Of a DNA stretch of 56,704 nucleotides, positions 8,872 to 16,385 are shown in pieces (within the stretch, counting starts at the first letter, position 1; each line of letters opens with the position of its first letter). Source of the stretch: Oscillospiraceae bacterium (GTDB taxonomy: Bacteria > Bacillota > Clostridia > Oscillospirales > Oscillospiraceae). Made by a program: the position numbers and the translations under genes. Where the stretch lies: positions 1 through 56,704 of the forward strand of contig CACWIS010000008.1 of NCBI GenBank assembly GCA_902761055.1, written 5' to 3'. The notes beneath the pieces are model-generated. The model was not told the DNA's origin. It did not search any database and saw only the letters and a list, made by a program, of their open reading frames with translations.

Positions 8872-10040
8872 CGGCCCACCTCGATCCGCTCGATGCCCGC
8901 GAGGGCCTCGTCCACGAGCACGCTGACGTCGAGCGCGCTTTCGGCGCGCGCGACCTCGTCCAGCTTCGGATGCGTGCGGGGATGGCGCGGCGTGAAGACC
9001 GTGCAGCAGTCCTCATAGGGCAGGATCGAGGTCTCAAAGGTCCCGATCCGCCGCGCGAGGCGCACGATTTCCTCCTTGTCCAGACCGATCAGCGGCTGGA
9101 GCACAGGCAGGGAGAGCACCGCCTGCGTCGAGGCCATGGCCTCCATGGTCTGGCTTGCCACCTGGCCGAGGTTCTCGCCCGTGACGATGGCGCGCGCGCC
9201 GCAATCGAGCGCGATGCGCTCGGCGATGCGCATCATGAAGCGCCGCATGATCAGCGTGAAGTACTCTTCGTCGCACTTGTCGCGGATCTCCTCCTGGATG
9301 TGCGTGAAGGGCACGACGAGCAGCGGCATCCTGCCGCAGTATGCGCTCAGCAGCCGCGCGAGCTCGACGACCTTCTCCTTCGCCGCCTCGGAGGTATAGG
9401 GGAAGGAGAAGAAATGCACCGGCACGAGCCGCACGCCGCGCTTGGCGATCATGTAGCTGGACACAGGACTGTCGATGCCGCCGGAAAGCAGCGTGACGGC
9501 GACGCCGTTGGAGCCGACCGGCATGCCGCCGGCCCCGTCGACGGGCGCGGCGTGCACATAGGCCGCCACGTCGCGGATCTCGAGGTTGACGACGAGCTCG
9601 GGCTCGTGCATCTCGGCGCGCAGGTGGGGGAAAGCCTCCGCCAGCTCGCCGCCGACGTACTGGCTCAGTTCGATGCTGGTCATCGGAAAGCGTTTGTCGC
9701 TGCGCTTGGATTCGACCTTGAAGGTCCCGACGCGCATCAGGTCCTCGCGCAGATAGTCCTTCGCAAGGGCGACGATGGCGTCCTTGTCCTTCTCGCAGGC
9801 CGCCGCGCGGCTGAGCTTGATGACGCCGAAGACCTTTTTGGCCGCCTCGAAGGCGGCGTCCATATCGGCGTTTTCATCCGCGGCCTCGATATAGACCGTG
9901 GACTGGCTGCACCAGACGCGATATTTCCCGAGCGGGTAAAGCGCGTGGCGCAGGTTGGACAGCAGTTTTTGCTCGAAGCTCCGGCGGTTGAGCCCCTTGA
10001 GGACGATCTCGCCGAGCTTGCACAGAATGATCTCTTTCAT
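8868..10040 (-). CDS. thiI: tRNA 4-thiouridine synthase ThiI (rhodanese-less)
   Basis: Adenylates U8 of tRNA and transfers sulfur to make 4-thiouridine; many homologues also serve thiazole synthesis. The 390 residues comprise an N-terminal ferredoxin-like domain, a THUMP domain (about 60-165) and the PP-loop ATPase with SGGIDSP at 186-192. A Cys-Cys pair lies in YEDCCTVF near residue 346. The C-terminal rhodanese domain of enteric ThiI is absent, as is usual in Firmicutes, so sulfur probably comes from a separate cysteine desulfurase; none is adjacent. It starts 10 nt after the upstream lipoprotein gene and overlaps cinA by 4 nt. Confidence 0.94.
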   Translation of the reverse strand: MKEIILCKLGEIVLKGLNRRSFEQKLLSNLRHALYPLGKYRVWCSQSTVYIEAADENADMDAAFEAAKKVFGVIKLSRAAACEKDKDAIVALAKDYLREDLMRVGTFKVESKRSDKRFPMTSIELSQYVGGELAEAFPHLRAEMHEPELVVNLEIRDVAAYVHAAPVDGAGGMPVGSNGVAVTLLSGGIDSPVSSYMIAKRGVRLVPVHFFSFPYTSEAAKEKVVELARLLSAYCGRMPLLVVPFTHIQEEIRDKCDEEYFTLIMRRFMMRIAERIALDCGARAIVTGENLGQVASQTMEAMASTQAVLSLPVLQPLIGLDKEEIVRLARRIGTFETSILPYEDCCTVFTPRHPRTHPKLDEVARAESALDVSVLVDEALAGIERIEVGR

Positions 10041-10050
10041 ATCGTTCCTT

Positions 10051-11013
10051 TTATTCCAGCGTGATACGGATCGGCAGTTCCGCGAGCGGGGATTCCGCCC
10101 CGGCGGCGCGTGCGAGCAGGGAGAGCGCGTATTCGCCCCGGCCGCCGGTGCAGACGGGCGCGAGCGGCCAGTCGAGACTCTCGCCGCCGCCCAGCGCGCA
10201 GCGCGCCTCGAAAGACCCGTCCTCCCCCGCGGGGGAGGAGGCGAGCAGCTCGACCTCGCGGCCGCTGTCGTTTTCGATGCGCAGCGTCAGCAGGATCTGG
10301 GTGCCGCCCTCCGCGGCGCGCGGCTCGGCCGCGGTGTAGAGGATGCGAAGCCCGTCCCCGCTGCGCAGCAGCGTCCCGCTCTCCGGCGCGGAGACGAGAA
10401 GATTGCCGCAGGGGCGGTAAGAGGACGTAACGACGTCCAGGATCTCATTGAGGGTGTCCTCATAGCGGTCGAAGCAGACGCCGTAGAGCAGATAGTAAAA
10501 ATCCTCCGTCTCCCAGGCGATCCAGCGGCGATAGGTGTCGTACTTGGTGTAGCTCATGCGCAGACCGTCGAAGCCCTCGCCGACGGTGATCTCGCTCGGC
10601 ACGCTGCTCCACTTGCCCGGATCGAAGAGCTCGAGCAGCGCGCCCGGCGCGTCCTCGGCGTCCTTTCGGGTCGGCGTGAGGATGATGCGCGCGAAAAACC
10701 AGCCGGGATTGAGGCGGACCGTGCCGCCCTCCGTCCACAGCTCACAGTAGTCCGGATAGAGAAAGGCGCAGTCGTATTCGCTCTCGGGGCTGTAATAGCT
10801 GCTCGTCCCCTCCTCCTCGGGAGCGGAGGGAAGGGAAAAGCCCAGCTCCAGCGTCTCGGGAACGGGCGCGGGCGTCGGGGAAGGCGCGGGCGTCTGCTCG
10901 ACAGGCGCGGGCTCGTCCGGAGACGCATCCTCGCCCGGGACCTCCCCGGCGCAGGCGGAGAGCAGAGAGAGAAGCAGCGCGAGCAGGAGAAGCAGCGCGA
11001 TCTTCCTTTTCAT
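10051..11013 (-). CDS. Putative lipoprotein of unknown function
   Basis: The 320-residue protein begins with a lipoprotein signal peptide (MKRK, hydrophobic Leu/Ala run, lipobox LLSAC with Cys at about residue 21). A Pro/Glu-rich spacer of about 30 residues (PAPSPTPAPVPETLE) would extend it from the membrane. The rest is a soluble domain I do not recognise; its last third looks beta-rich, like an immunoglobulin-type fold (LLTLRIENDSGREVELL). It is inserted between comM and thiI with gaps of 12 and 10 nt, so it is probably co-transcribed. No catalytic motif is visible. Confidence 0.75.
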   Translation of the reverse strand: MKRKIALLLLLALLLSLLSACAGEVPGEDASPDEPAPVEQTPAPSPTPAPVPETLELGFSLPSAPEEEGTSSYYSPESEYDCAFLYPDYCELWTEGGTVRLNPGWFFARIILTPTRKDAEDAPGALLELFDPGKWSSVPSEITVGEGFDGLRMSYTKYDTYRRWIAWETEDFYYLLYGVCFDRYEDTLNEILDVVTSSYRPCGNLLVSAPESGTLLRSGDGLRILYTAAEPRAAEGGTQILLTLRIENDSGREVELLASSPAGEDGSFEARCALGGGESLDWPLAPVCTGGRGEYALSLLARAAGAESPLAELPIRITLE

Positions 11014-11025
11014 CGGGTATCCTCC

Positions 11026-12546
11026 TTATTCGGCGCTCGTAAAGTCGTAAGAGCGGTACTGCACGGCCTCGGCCACATGCTCCGGCAGGATGTCGGGCTT
11101 GGCGGCGAGGTCCGCGATCGTGCGCGCAACGCGCAGGATGCGGTCATAGCTGCGGGCGGAGAGACCCATCGCGTCGAAGGCGCCGCGCATCAGCTCCTCG
11201 CTCTCCGCCGTCAGCGGGCAGAAGCGGCGCAGCTCGCGGCTGCCCATGCGGGCGTTGCACGCGACGCCGCTTCCGGCGAAGCGCTCGCGCTGGATGGCGC
11301 GGGCGGCGTCCACGCGCGCCTTGACCGCGGCCGAGCTTTCGGCCGGGGCGGTGCGCTTGAGCTCGTCGAACTCCAGCGCCGGGACCTCGGTGATGATGTC
11401 GATGCGGTCGAGCAGCGGTCCGGAGATGCGGCTCTGGTAGCGGCGCACCTCGCTCTCGCTGCAGCGGCAGCGGCCGGAGGGATGCCCGTACCAGCCGCAC
11501 TTGCAGGGATTCATCGCGCACAGCAGCATGAAGCGGCTGGGGAAGCTGACCGAGCCGGAAACGCGCGAGACCGTGACCTCGCCGTCCTCGAGCGGCTGGC
11601 GCAGCACCTCGAGCACGTCGCTGCGAAATTCGGGCAGCTCGTCGAGGAACAGCACGCCTGTGTGGGCCAGACTGATCTCGCCCGGGCGCGGCATCGTGCC
11701 GCCGCCGGCGAGCCCCGGCCCGGAGACCGTGTGGTGCGGTGAACGGAAGGGACGCGTGCAGACGATGGGACGGCTGCGGCTCGTGAGTCCGGCGACGGAG
11801 TGGATCTCGGTGGCCTCGATCATCTCCTCGCGGCTCATGTCCGGGAGGATCGAGGGCAGACGCCGGGCCATCATCGACTTGCCCGCGCCCGGAGGTCCGA
11901 CGAGCAGCACGTTGTGCCCGCCCGCGGCGGCCACCTCAAGCGCGCGCTTGACGCTCTCCTGACCCTTGACGTCGGCAAAATCAGGCAGCGCGTCCCGCAC
12001 GGCGGCGAGCTCCGGCGCCGCGGCCGGGGCGAGCTCGCCCTCGCCGCGCAGGTGGGCGATCAGCGCGCCGACGTTCTCCACGCCCAGCACCTCCACGCCC
12101 TCGGCGAAGGCCGCCTCGGCGGCGTTCTCGGCGGGGAGATAGAGCTTTTTGACGCCCGCGCGTTCCGCCGCGATGGCCATGGGCAGCGCGCCGGGGACCG
12201 GACGCAGCGTGCCGTCGAGCGCGAGCTCGCCGAGAAAGGCGCAGTCCTCGCCCGGGGCTTCGATCTCGCGCTGCGCCGCGAGGATGCCGATGAGGATCGG
12301 CAGATCGTAGAGCGTGCCGGCCTTTCTGCGGTCGGCGGGCGCGAGATTGACGGTCAGCCGGCTGGGCGGGAAGCGGAAGCCGCTGTTCTTGATCGCGGCG
12401 CGGACACGCTCGCGCGCCTCGCGCACGGCCGCGTCCGGCAGACCGACGATCTCAAAGCCGGGAAGACCGTTGGAGATATAGACCTCGACGTCGACCTCGA
12501 AGCCTCCGACGCCGCTGACGCCGAAGCTTTTGACTCTTGATAGCAT
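11026..12546 (-). CDS. comM: YifB/ComM-family Mg-chelatase-like AAA+ ATPase
   Basis: The 506-residue protein has an N-terminal Lon-protease-like S16 fold (about 1-170), a central AAA+ domain with Walker A GPPGAGKS near residue 217, and a C-terminal Mg-chelatase-type helical domain (about 400-506). Family members act as hexameric helicases; ComM promotes branch migration during natural transformation in Vibrio. The family is also common in non-competent bacteria. GAGG lies 8 nt before the ATG. A Cys-rich patch MNPCKCGWYGHPSGRCRC is standard for the family. It appears to be the first gene of a comM-lipoprotein-thiI-cinA unit, 59 nt after aspS and beyond a terminator. Confidence 0.93.
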   Translation of the reverse strand: MLSRVKSFGVSGVGGFEVDVEVYISNGLPGFEIVGLPDAAVREARERVRAAIKNSGFRFPPSRLTVNLAPADRRKAGTLYDLPILIGILAAQREIEAPGEDCAFLGELALDGTLRPVPGALPMAIAAERAGVKKLYLPAENAAEAAFAEGVEVLGVENVGALIAHLRGEGELAPAAAPELAAVRDALPDFADVKGQESVKRALEVAAAGGHNVLLVGPPGAGKSMMARRLPSILPDMSREEMIEATEIHSVAGLTSRSRPIVCTRPFRSPHHTVSGPGLAGGGTMPRPGEISLAHTGVLFLDELPEFRSDVLEVLRQPLEDGEVTVSRVSGSVSFPSRFMLLCAMNPCKCGWYGHPSGRCRCSESEVRRYQSRISGPLLDRIDIITEVPALEFDELKRTAPAESSAAVKARVDAARAIQRERFAGSGVACNARMGSRELRRFCPLTAESEELMRGAFDAMGLSARSYDRILRVARTIADLAAKPDILPEHVAEAVQYRSYDFTSAE

Positions 12547-12566
12547 GGCGTGTTCCTCATACCGGG

Positions 12567-12599
12567 AAAACAGCCGGAGGGTTCGCGCTCTCCGGCTGT
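12567..12599 (-). terminator. Intrinsic terminator after aspS
   Basis: On the minus strand ACAGCCGGAG pairs with CTCCGGCTGT and is followed by TTTT. It separates hisS-aspS from comM. Confidence 0.7.
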
Positions 12600-12605
12600 G
12601 TCTGT

Positions 12606-14384
12606 TTATTCTTCGACTTCGCCGACGATGGCGATGTGCAGCTCGTCGAGCTGCTTCTGGGTGACCTCGGAGGGCGCGCCCATCATCAGGTCCTGCGCCT
12701 TCTGGTTCATCGGGAAGGTGATGACCTCGCGGATGGACTCCTCGCCCGTGAGCAGCATGACGATGCGGTCGATGCCGGGGGCGCAGCCGGCGTGCGGGGG
12801 CGCGCCGTAGCAGAAGGCGTTGTACATCGCGGGGAATTTCTTTTTGACGTCCGCCTCGCCGAGCCGGACCATCTCGAAGGCCTTGATCATGATCTCGGGA
12901 TCGTGGTTGCGGACCGCGCCCGAGGCGCTCTCATAGCCGTTGCAGACGAGGTCGTACTGGTTGGCCATGATCTCCAGCGGGTCGATCTCGCCGCGCTCGG
13001 CCTTTTCCAGCACCTCGAGCCCGCCCGCGGGCATCGAGAAGGGGTTGTGGCAGAACTCCAGCTCGCCGCTCTCCTCGCCGATCTCGTACATCGGGAAGTC
13101 GACGATCCAGCAGAGCTGATACTGCTCTTTATCCATGTGCGCGGGGCAGAGCGCGCCGAGCTTGGTGCGCAGCACGCCCGCGGTCTTCTGCGCGACGGCG
13201 AGCTTTCCGGCCGCGAGGGCGACGAAGCTGCCGGGCTGCAGATCGAGCGCGTCGATGAGCTCCTGTTTGACGTCCTGCAGGAACTTGGAGATGCCGCCGA
13301 CGAGCTCGCCGTTCTCGTCGAGACGGAACCAGTAGCCCTTCTGCGCGGTCTGCACCTCGACGTCGGCGCAGAGCTTGTCGATCTGCTTGCGCGTCGCGGC
13401 GAAGCCGCTGACCGGGACGGCCTTGACGACATTGCCCGCGAAGGGCTCGAAGCCGATATCGCGCAGCAGCGCGGTCACGTCGCGGATCTCGAGGTCGATG
13501 CGCAGGTCGGGCTTGTCGGTGCCGTACTTCTCCATCGCCTCGCGGAAGGGGATGCGGCGGAAGGGCGCCGGGGTGACCCGGTCTCCGTAGAGGCCGAATT
13601 TCTCGAACACAGGGACGAGCACTTCCTCAAGCACGCCGAGGACGTCGTCCTGCTCGGCGAAGGACATCTCCATGTCGAGCTGGTAGAACTCGCCCGGCGT
13701 GCGGTCGCCGCGCGCGTCCTCGTCGCGGAAGCAGGGGGCGATCTGGAAATAGCGGTCAAAGCCGGAGGCCATCAGCAGCTGCTTGAACTGCTGCGGCGCC
13801 TGCGGCAGGGCGTAGAACTTGCCCGGGTGCTTGCGCGCGGGCACGAGATAATCGCGCGCCCCCTCCGGCGAGGAGGCCGTGAGGATGGGCGTGGTGATCT
13901 CGAGGAAGCCGTGCTCGGTCATCAGACGGCGGATCTCCGCGACGACCTGGCAGCGCAGGATGATGTTCTTCTTGACCGCGGGGTTGCGCAGGTCGAGGAA
14001 GCGGTATTTCAGGCGCGCGCTCTCGTCCGCCTCGCGGCTGCGGTTGATCTCGAAGGGCAGCTCGTTGTAGCGGCAGCGGCCGAGCACTTCGATCTTCTCG
14101 GGCACGATCTCGATCTCGCCGGTGGGCAGCTTGGGGTTCTTGCTCGCGCGCTCGCGCACGAGGCCCGTGACGGAGATCGTGGATTCCTTGTTGATCGCCT
14201 TGAACGCAGCGAGCATTTCCTCGCTCTCGAGCACGAGCTGGGTCGTGCCGTAGAAGTCGCGGAGCACGACGAAGGCCAGCGAGGCCGAGACGGTGCGGAC
14301 GTTTTCCAGCCAGCCCGCGAGGGTGACGGTCCTGCCGACGTCGGAGAGACGCAGCTCTCCGCAGGTGTGGGTACGTGACTGCAT
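12606..14384 (-). CDS. aspS: Aspartate--tRNA ligase (bacterial class, unusual sequence type)
   Basis: Class II synthetase of 592 residues: N-terminal OB-fold anticodon-binding domain (about 1-105), catalytic core, an inserted GAD domain (about 300-410, GNVVKAVPVSGFAATRKQID) and class II motif 3 near the end (GAPPHAGCAPGIDR). Motif 2 reads FRDEDARGDRTPGEFYQLD, one residue longer than the common bacterial form and, from memory, like alphaproteobacterial enzymes. The OB domain has GWLENVRTVSASLAFVVL where most AspRS have a GW-x-RRRDHGG-type loop. The start at 14384 (MQSRTHTCGELRLSDVG) follows GAGG at 7 nt; a much longer reading in this frame is an artefact. It lies 29 nt after hisS. Confidence 0.95.
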   Translation of the reverse strand: MQSRTHTCGELRLSDVGRTVTLAGWLENVRTVSASLAFVVLRDFYGTTQLVLESEEMLAAFKAINKESTISVTGLVRERASKNPKLPTGEIEIVPEKIEVLGRCRYNELPFEINRSREADESARLKYRFLDLRNPAVKKNIILRCQVVAEIRRLMTEHGFLEITTPILTASSPEGARDYLVPARKHPGKFYALPQAPQQFKQLLMASGFDRYFQIAPCFRDEDARGDRTPGEFYQLDMEMSFAEQDDVLGVLEEVLVPVFEKFGLYGDRVTPAPFRRIPFREAMEKYGTDKPDLRIDLEIRDVTALLRDIGFEPFAGNVVKAVPVSGFAATRKQIDKLCADVEVQTAQKGYWFRLDENGELVGGISKFLQDVKQELIDALDLQPGSFVALAAGKLAVAQKTAGVLRTKLGALCPAHMDKEQYQLCWIVDFPMYEIGEESGELEFCHNPFSMPAGGLEVLEKAERGEIDPLEIMANQYDLVCNGYESASGAVRNHDPEIMIKAFEMVRLGEADVKKKFPAMYNAFCYGAPPHAGCAPGIDRIVMLLTGEESIREVITFPMNQKAQDLMMGAPSEVTQKQLDELHIAIVGEVEE

Positions 14385-14413
14385 GGTGTTTCCTCTTTTC
14401 TGTGCCAAATAGC

Positions 14414-15769
14414 TTATTCCTTGATGACGGGGGCGCCGAGCCCCTTTTCGACCTCGGCGCGGATGAGCGCGGCGGCCTCGCCGGCGGGGAGCTTGCGCTG
14501 CTCGCCGCTGCGCATGTCCTTGACCGAGAGGACGTTCTCGCGGATCTCGTCTTCTCCGACAAAGACCGTGAAGGGCACGCCGATGCGGTCGGCGTAGCTC
14601 ATCTTTGCCTTGAACTTCTTTTTCTCGGCATAGAGCTGTACGCGCAGTCCGGCGCGGCGCAGCTCCGCCGCCGCGGCGACGGCGTAAGAGAGATCCTCCG
14701 TCATCGGCAGCAGCAGCGCGTCGCAGGGCGCGGCGGGGAGCGCGTCGTTCAGAAGGCCCTGCTCCGAGAGCACGTAGAAAAAGCGGGTCAGCCCGATCGA
14801 AATGCCCACGCCGGGCAGCTGCCGGTCGGTATAGAACTCCGCAAGGTTGTCGTAGCGACCGCCCGAGCAGACCGAGCCGATCTCCGGGTGGTCGAGCATC
14901 AGCGTCTCGTAGACGGTGCCCGTGTAGTAGTCCAGCCCGCGCGCGATCGTGAGGTCGACGGCGAAGTTCTCCTCCGGCACGCCGAAGGCCGCGAGATTGC
15001 CGACGACGCATTTGAGCTCGTCGAGGCCCTCGTCGAAGGTCGCGTCCATGCCGCGGTAACGCTCGAGCGCCGCGAGCACCTCGTCGTTCGTGCCGCATAT
15101 TGCCATGAAGTCCATGACGTTCTCGGCCTTGCAGGGCAGCATCTTCACGTCGTTGATCAGACTCTGCCGCACAGCCTCCGCGCCGATCTTGTCGAGCTTG
15201 TCCACCGCGCGCATGATCTCGCCGGCCTTCTCGCTCATGCCGTTCATGGCGTAAAAGCCGTTGAGGAGCTTGCGGTTGTTCACGCGGATCTGGAAGCGCG
15301 TCACGCCGAGGCGCCGGAAGATATCGCAGATGACGGCGGGGATCTCCGCCTCGTTGAGGATGTCGAGCTTCCCGTCGCCGATAACGTCGATGTCTGCCTG
15401 ATAGAACTCGCGGAAGCGGCCGCGCTGGGCGCGCTCGCCGCGGTAGACCTTGCCGATCTGATAGCGGCGGAAGGGGAAGCTCAGCTCGGCGTAGTGCGCG
15501 GCGACGTATTTCGCCAGCGGCACCGTGAGGTCGAAGCGCAGGGCGAGGTCGCTGTCGCCCTTCGCAAAGCGGTAGATCTGTTTCTCGGTCTCGCCGCCGC
15601 CCTTGGCCAGCAGCACCTCGGCCGACTCGATGACGGGCGTGTCCAGCGGCGTGAAGCCGTAGGAGGCGAAGCTCTCGCGCAGGAGATCCTTCATGCGCTC
15701 CATCTTCAGCTGGTCGCCGGGCAGCAGCTCCATAAAGCCGGAGAGCGTGCGCGGAGTGACTTTTGCCAT
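14414..15769 (-). CDS. hisS: Histidine--tRNA ligase
   Basis: Class II synthetase of 451 residues that charges tRNA-His. The catalytic core carries the histidine-specific signature ARGLDYYTGTVYE and GGRYD, plus motif 2 YRGERAQRGRFREFYQ. The C-terminal 90 residues form the anticodon-binding domain. The ATG at 15769 (MAKVTPRTLSG) follows AAAGGA at 9 nt; the open frame continues 67 codons upstream but carries no family sequence. It precedes aspS by 29 nt, the common hisS-aspS pair. No T-box leader is visible in the 83 nt between it and mgsA. Confidence 0.95.
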   Translation of the reverse strand: MAKVTPRTLSGFMELLPGDQLKMERMKDLLRESFASYGFTPLDTPVIESAEVLLAKGGGETEKQIYRFAKGDSDLALRFDLTVPLAKYVAAHYAELSFPFRRYQIGKVYRGERAQRGRFREFYQADIDVIGDGKLDILNEAEIPAVICDIFRRLGVTRFQIRVNNRKLLNGFYAMNGMSEKAGEIMRAVDKLDKIGAEAVRQSLINDVKMLPCKAENVMDFMAICGTNDEVLAALERYRGMDATFDEGLDELKCVVGNLAAFGVPEENFAVDLTIARGLDYYTGTVYETLMLDHPEIGSVCSGGRYDNLAEFYTDRQLPGVGISIGLTRFFYVLSEQGLLNDALPAAPCDALLLPMTEDLSYAVAAAAELRRAGLRVQLYAEKKKFKAKMSYADRIGVPFTVFVGEDEIRENVLSVKDMRSGEQRKLPAGEAAALIRAEVEKGLGAPVIKE

Positions 15770-15793
15770 AAAAACGATTCCTTTCATCAATGG

Positions 15794-15829
15794 AAAAACC
15801 GCAGGGCGGTCACACGCGGTCTGCGGTTT
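15794..15829 (-). terminator. Probable intrinsic terminator after mgsA
   Basis: On the minus strand AAACCGCAG pairs with CTGCGGTTT, with a GC-rich interior and a tail of five T. It lies between the mgsA stop and the hisS start. Confidence 0.55.
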
Positions 15830-15852
15830 ATATGCGGTTTTCGCACGCCTTG

Positions 15853-16257
15853 TCAGCGGCGCTGGGGATTGACGATGTTGCGCCAGTCGAGGTCGCCGCG
15901 CCGCAGGCCCTGCACGAGCACCTCCGCCGTGGCGGCGTTGGTCGCGAAGGGGATCTGATACTGGTCGCACAGACGCTCGATCTTGTTGATGTCGTCAAAG
16001 CCGTTGGGGTTGGCCGGATCACAGAAGAAGAGGACGAGGTCGATCTCGTTGAAGGAGATGCGCGCGCCGATCTGCTGCGAGCCGCCCTGGTCGGCGTGCA
16101 GGTACAGCGTGATCGGCAGGCCCGTGGCCTCGCTGACGAGCTTGCCCGTCACGTGCGTGGCGCACAGCGAGTGCTCGGCGAGGATGCCGCAGTAGGCGAT
16201 GCAGAACTGGACCATCAGTTCCTTTTTCCGGTCGTGTGCCATCAAAGCAATATTCAT
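15853..16257 (-). CDS. mgsA: Methylglyoxal synthase
   Basis: Converts dihydroxyacetone phosphate to methylglyoxal and phosphate, a bypass that relieves phosphosugar build-up. The 134-residue protein has the family opening MNIALMAHDRKKELMVQFC, the TGKLVSEATGLP phosphate-binding segment, the catalytic-loop region GGSQQIGARI and DPHxxNP-like DPANPNGFDD. CGGAG lies 7 nt before the ATG at 16257. It lies 128 nt downstream of the PBP2 gene with its own promoter; association of mgsA with mre/min/rodA clusters is common in Clostridia. Confidence 0.93.
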   Translation of the reverse strand: MNIALMAHDRKKELMVQFCIAYCGILAEHSLCATHVTGKLVSEATGLPITLYLHADQGGSQQIGARISFNEIDLVLFFCDPANPNGFDDINKIERLCDQYQIPFATNAATAEVLVQGLRRGDLDWRNIVNPQRR

Positions 16258-16316
16258 ACACAAACTCCGTTTTCTTTCCGCTCCGGCAGCGATTTCAAAT
16301 CCGTCTCAACATGGAT

Positions 16317-16345
16317 ATTATAAACGCCGCACGGGGAAAGTTCAA
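16317..16345 (-). promoter_or_regulatory. Sigma-A-type promoter for mgsA
   Basis: TTGAAC (16345-16340), 17-nt spacer, TATAAT (16322-16317). This implies that mgsA is transcribed independently of the upstream mre cluster. Confidence 0.7.
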
Positions 16346-16385
16346 CAAAAACATGGGGATTATCAAGACTTTTTTTGTATGGCGG

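Noticed and set aside
14385-15098. Long upstream extension of the aspS frame through hisS
   Set aside because: The extension lies in a different frame inside hisS and has Arg/Ala-rich nonsense composition; the ATG at 14384 has a good ribosome site and family start.
15770-15852. Possible T-box leader before hisS
   Set aside because: Only 83 nt separate mgsA and hisS and no T-box sequence or specifier stem is visible; the hairpin present reads as the mgsA terminator.
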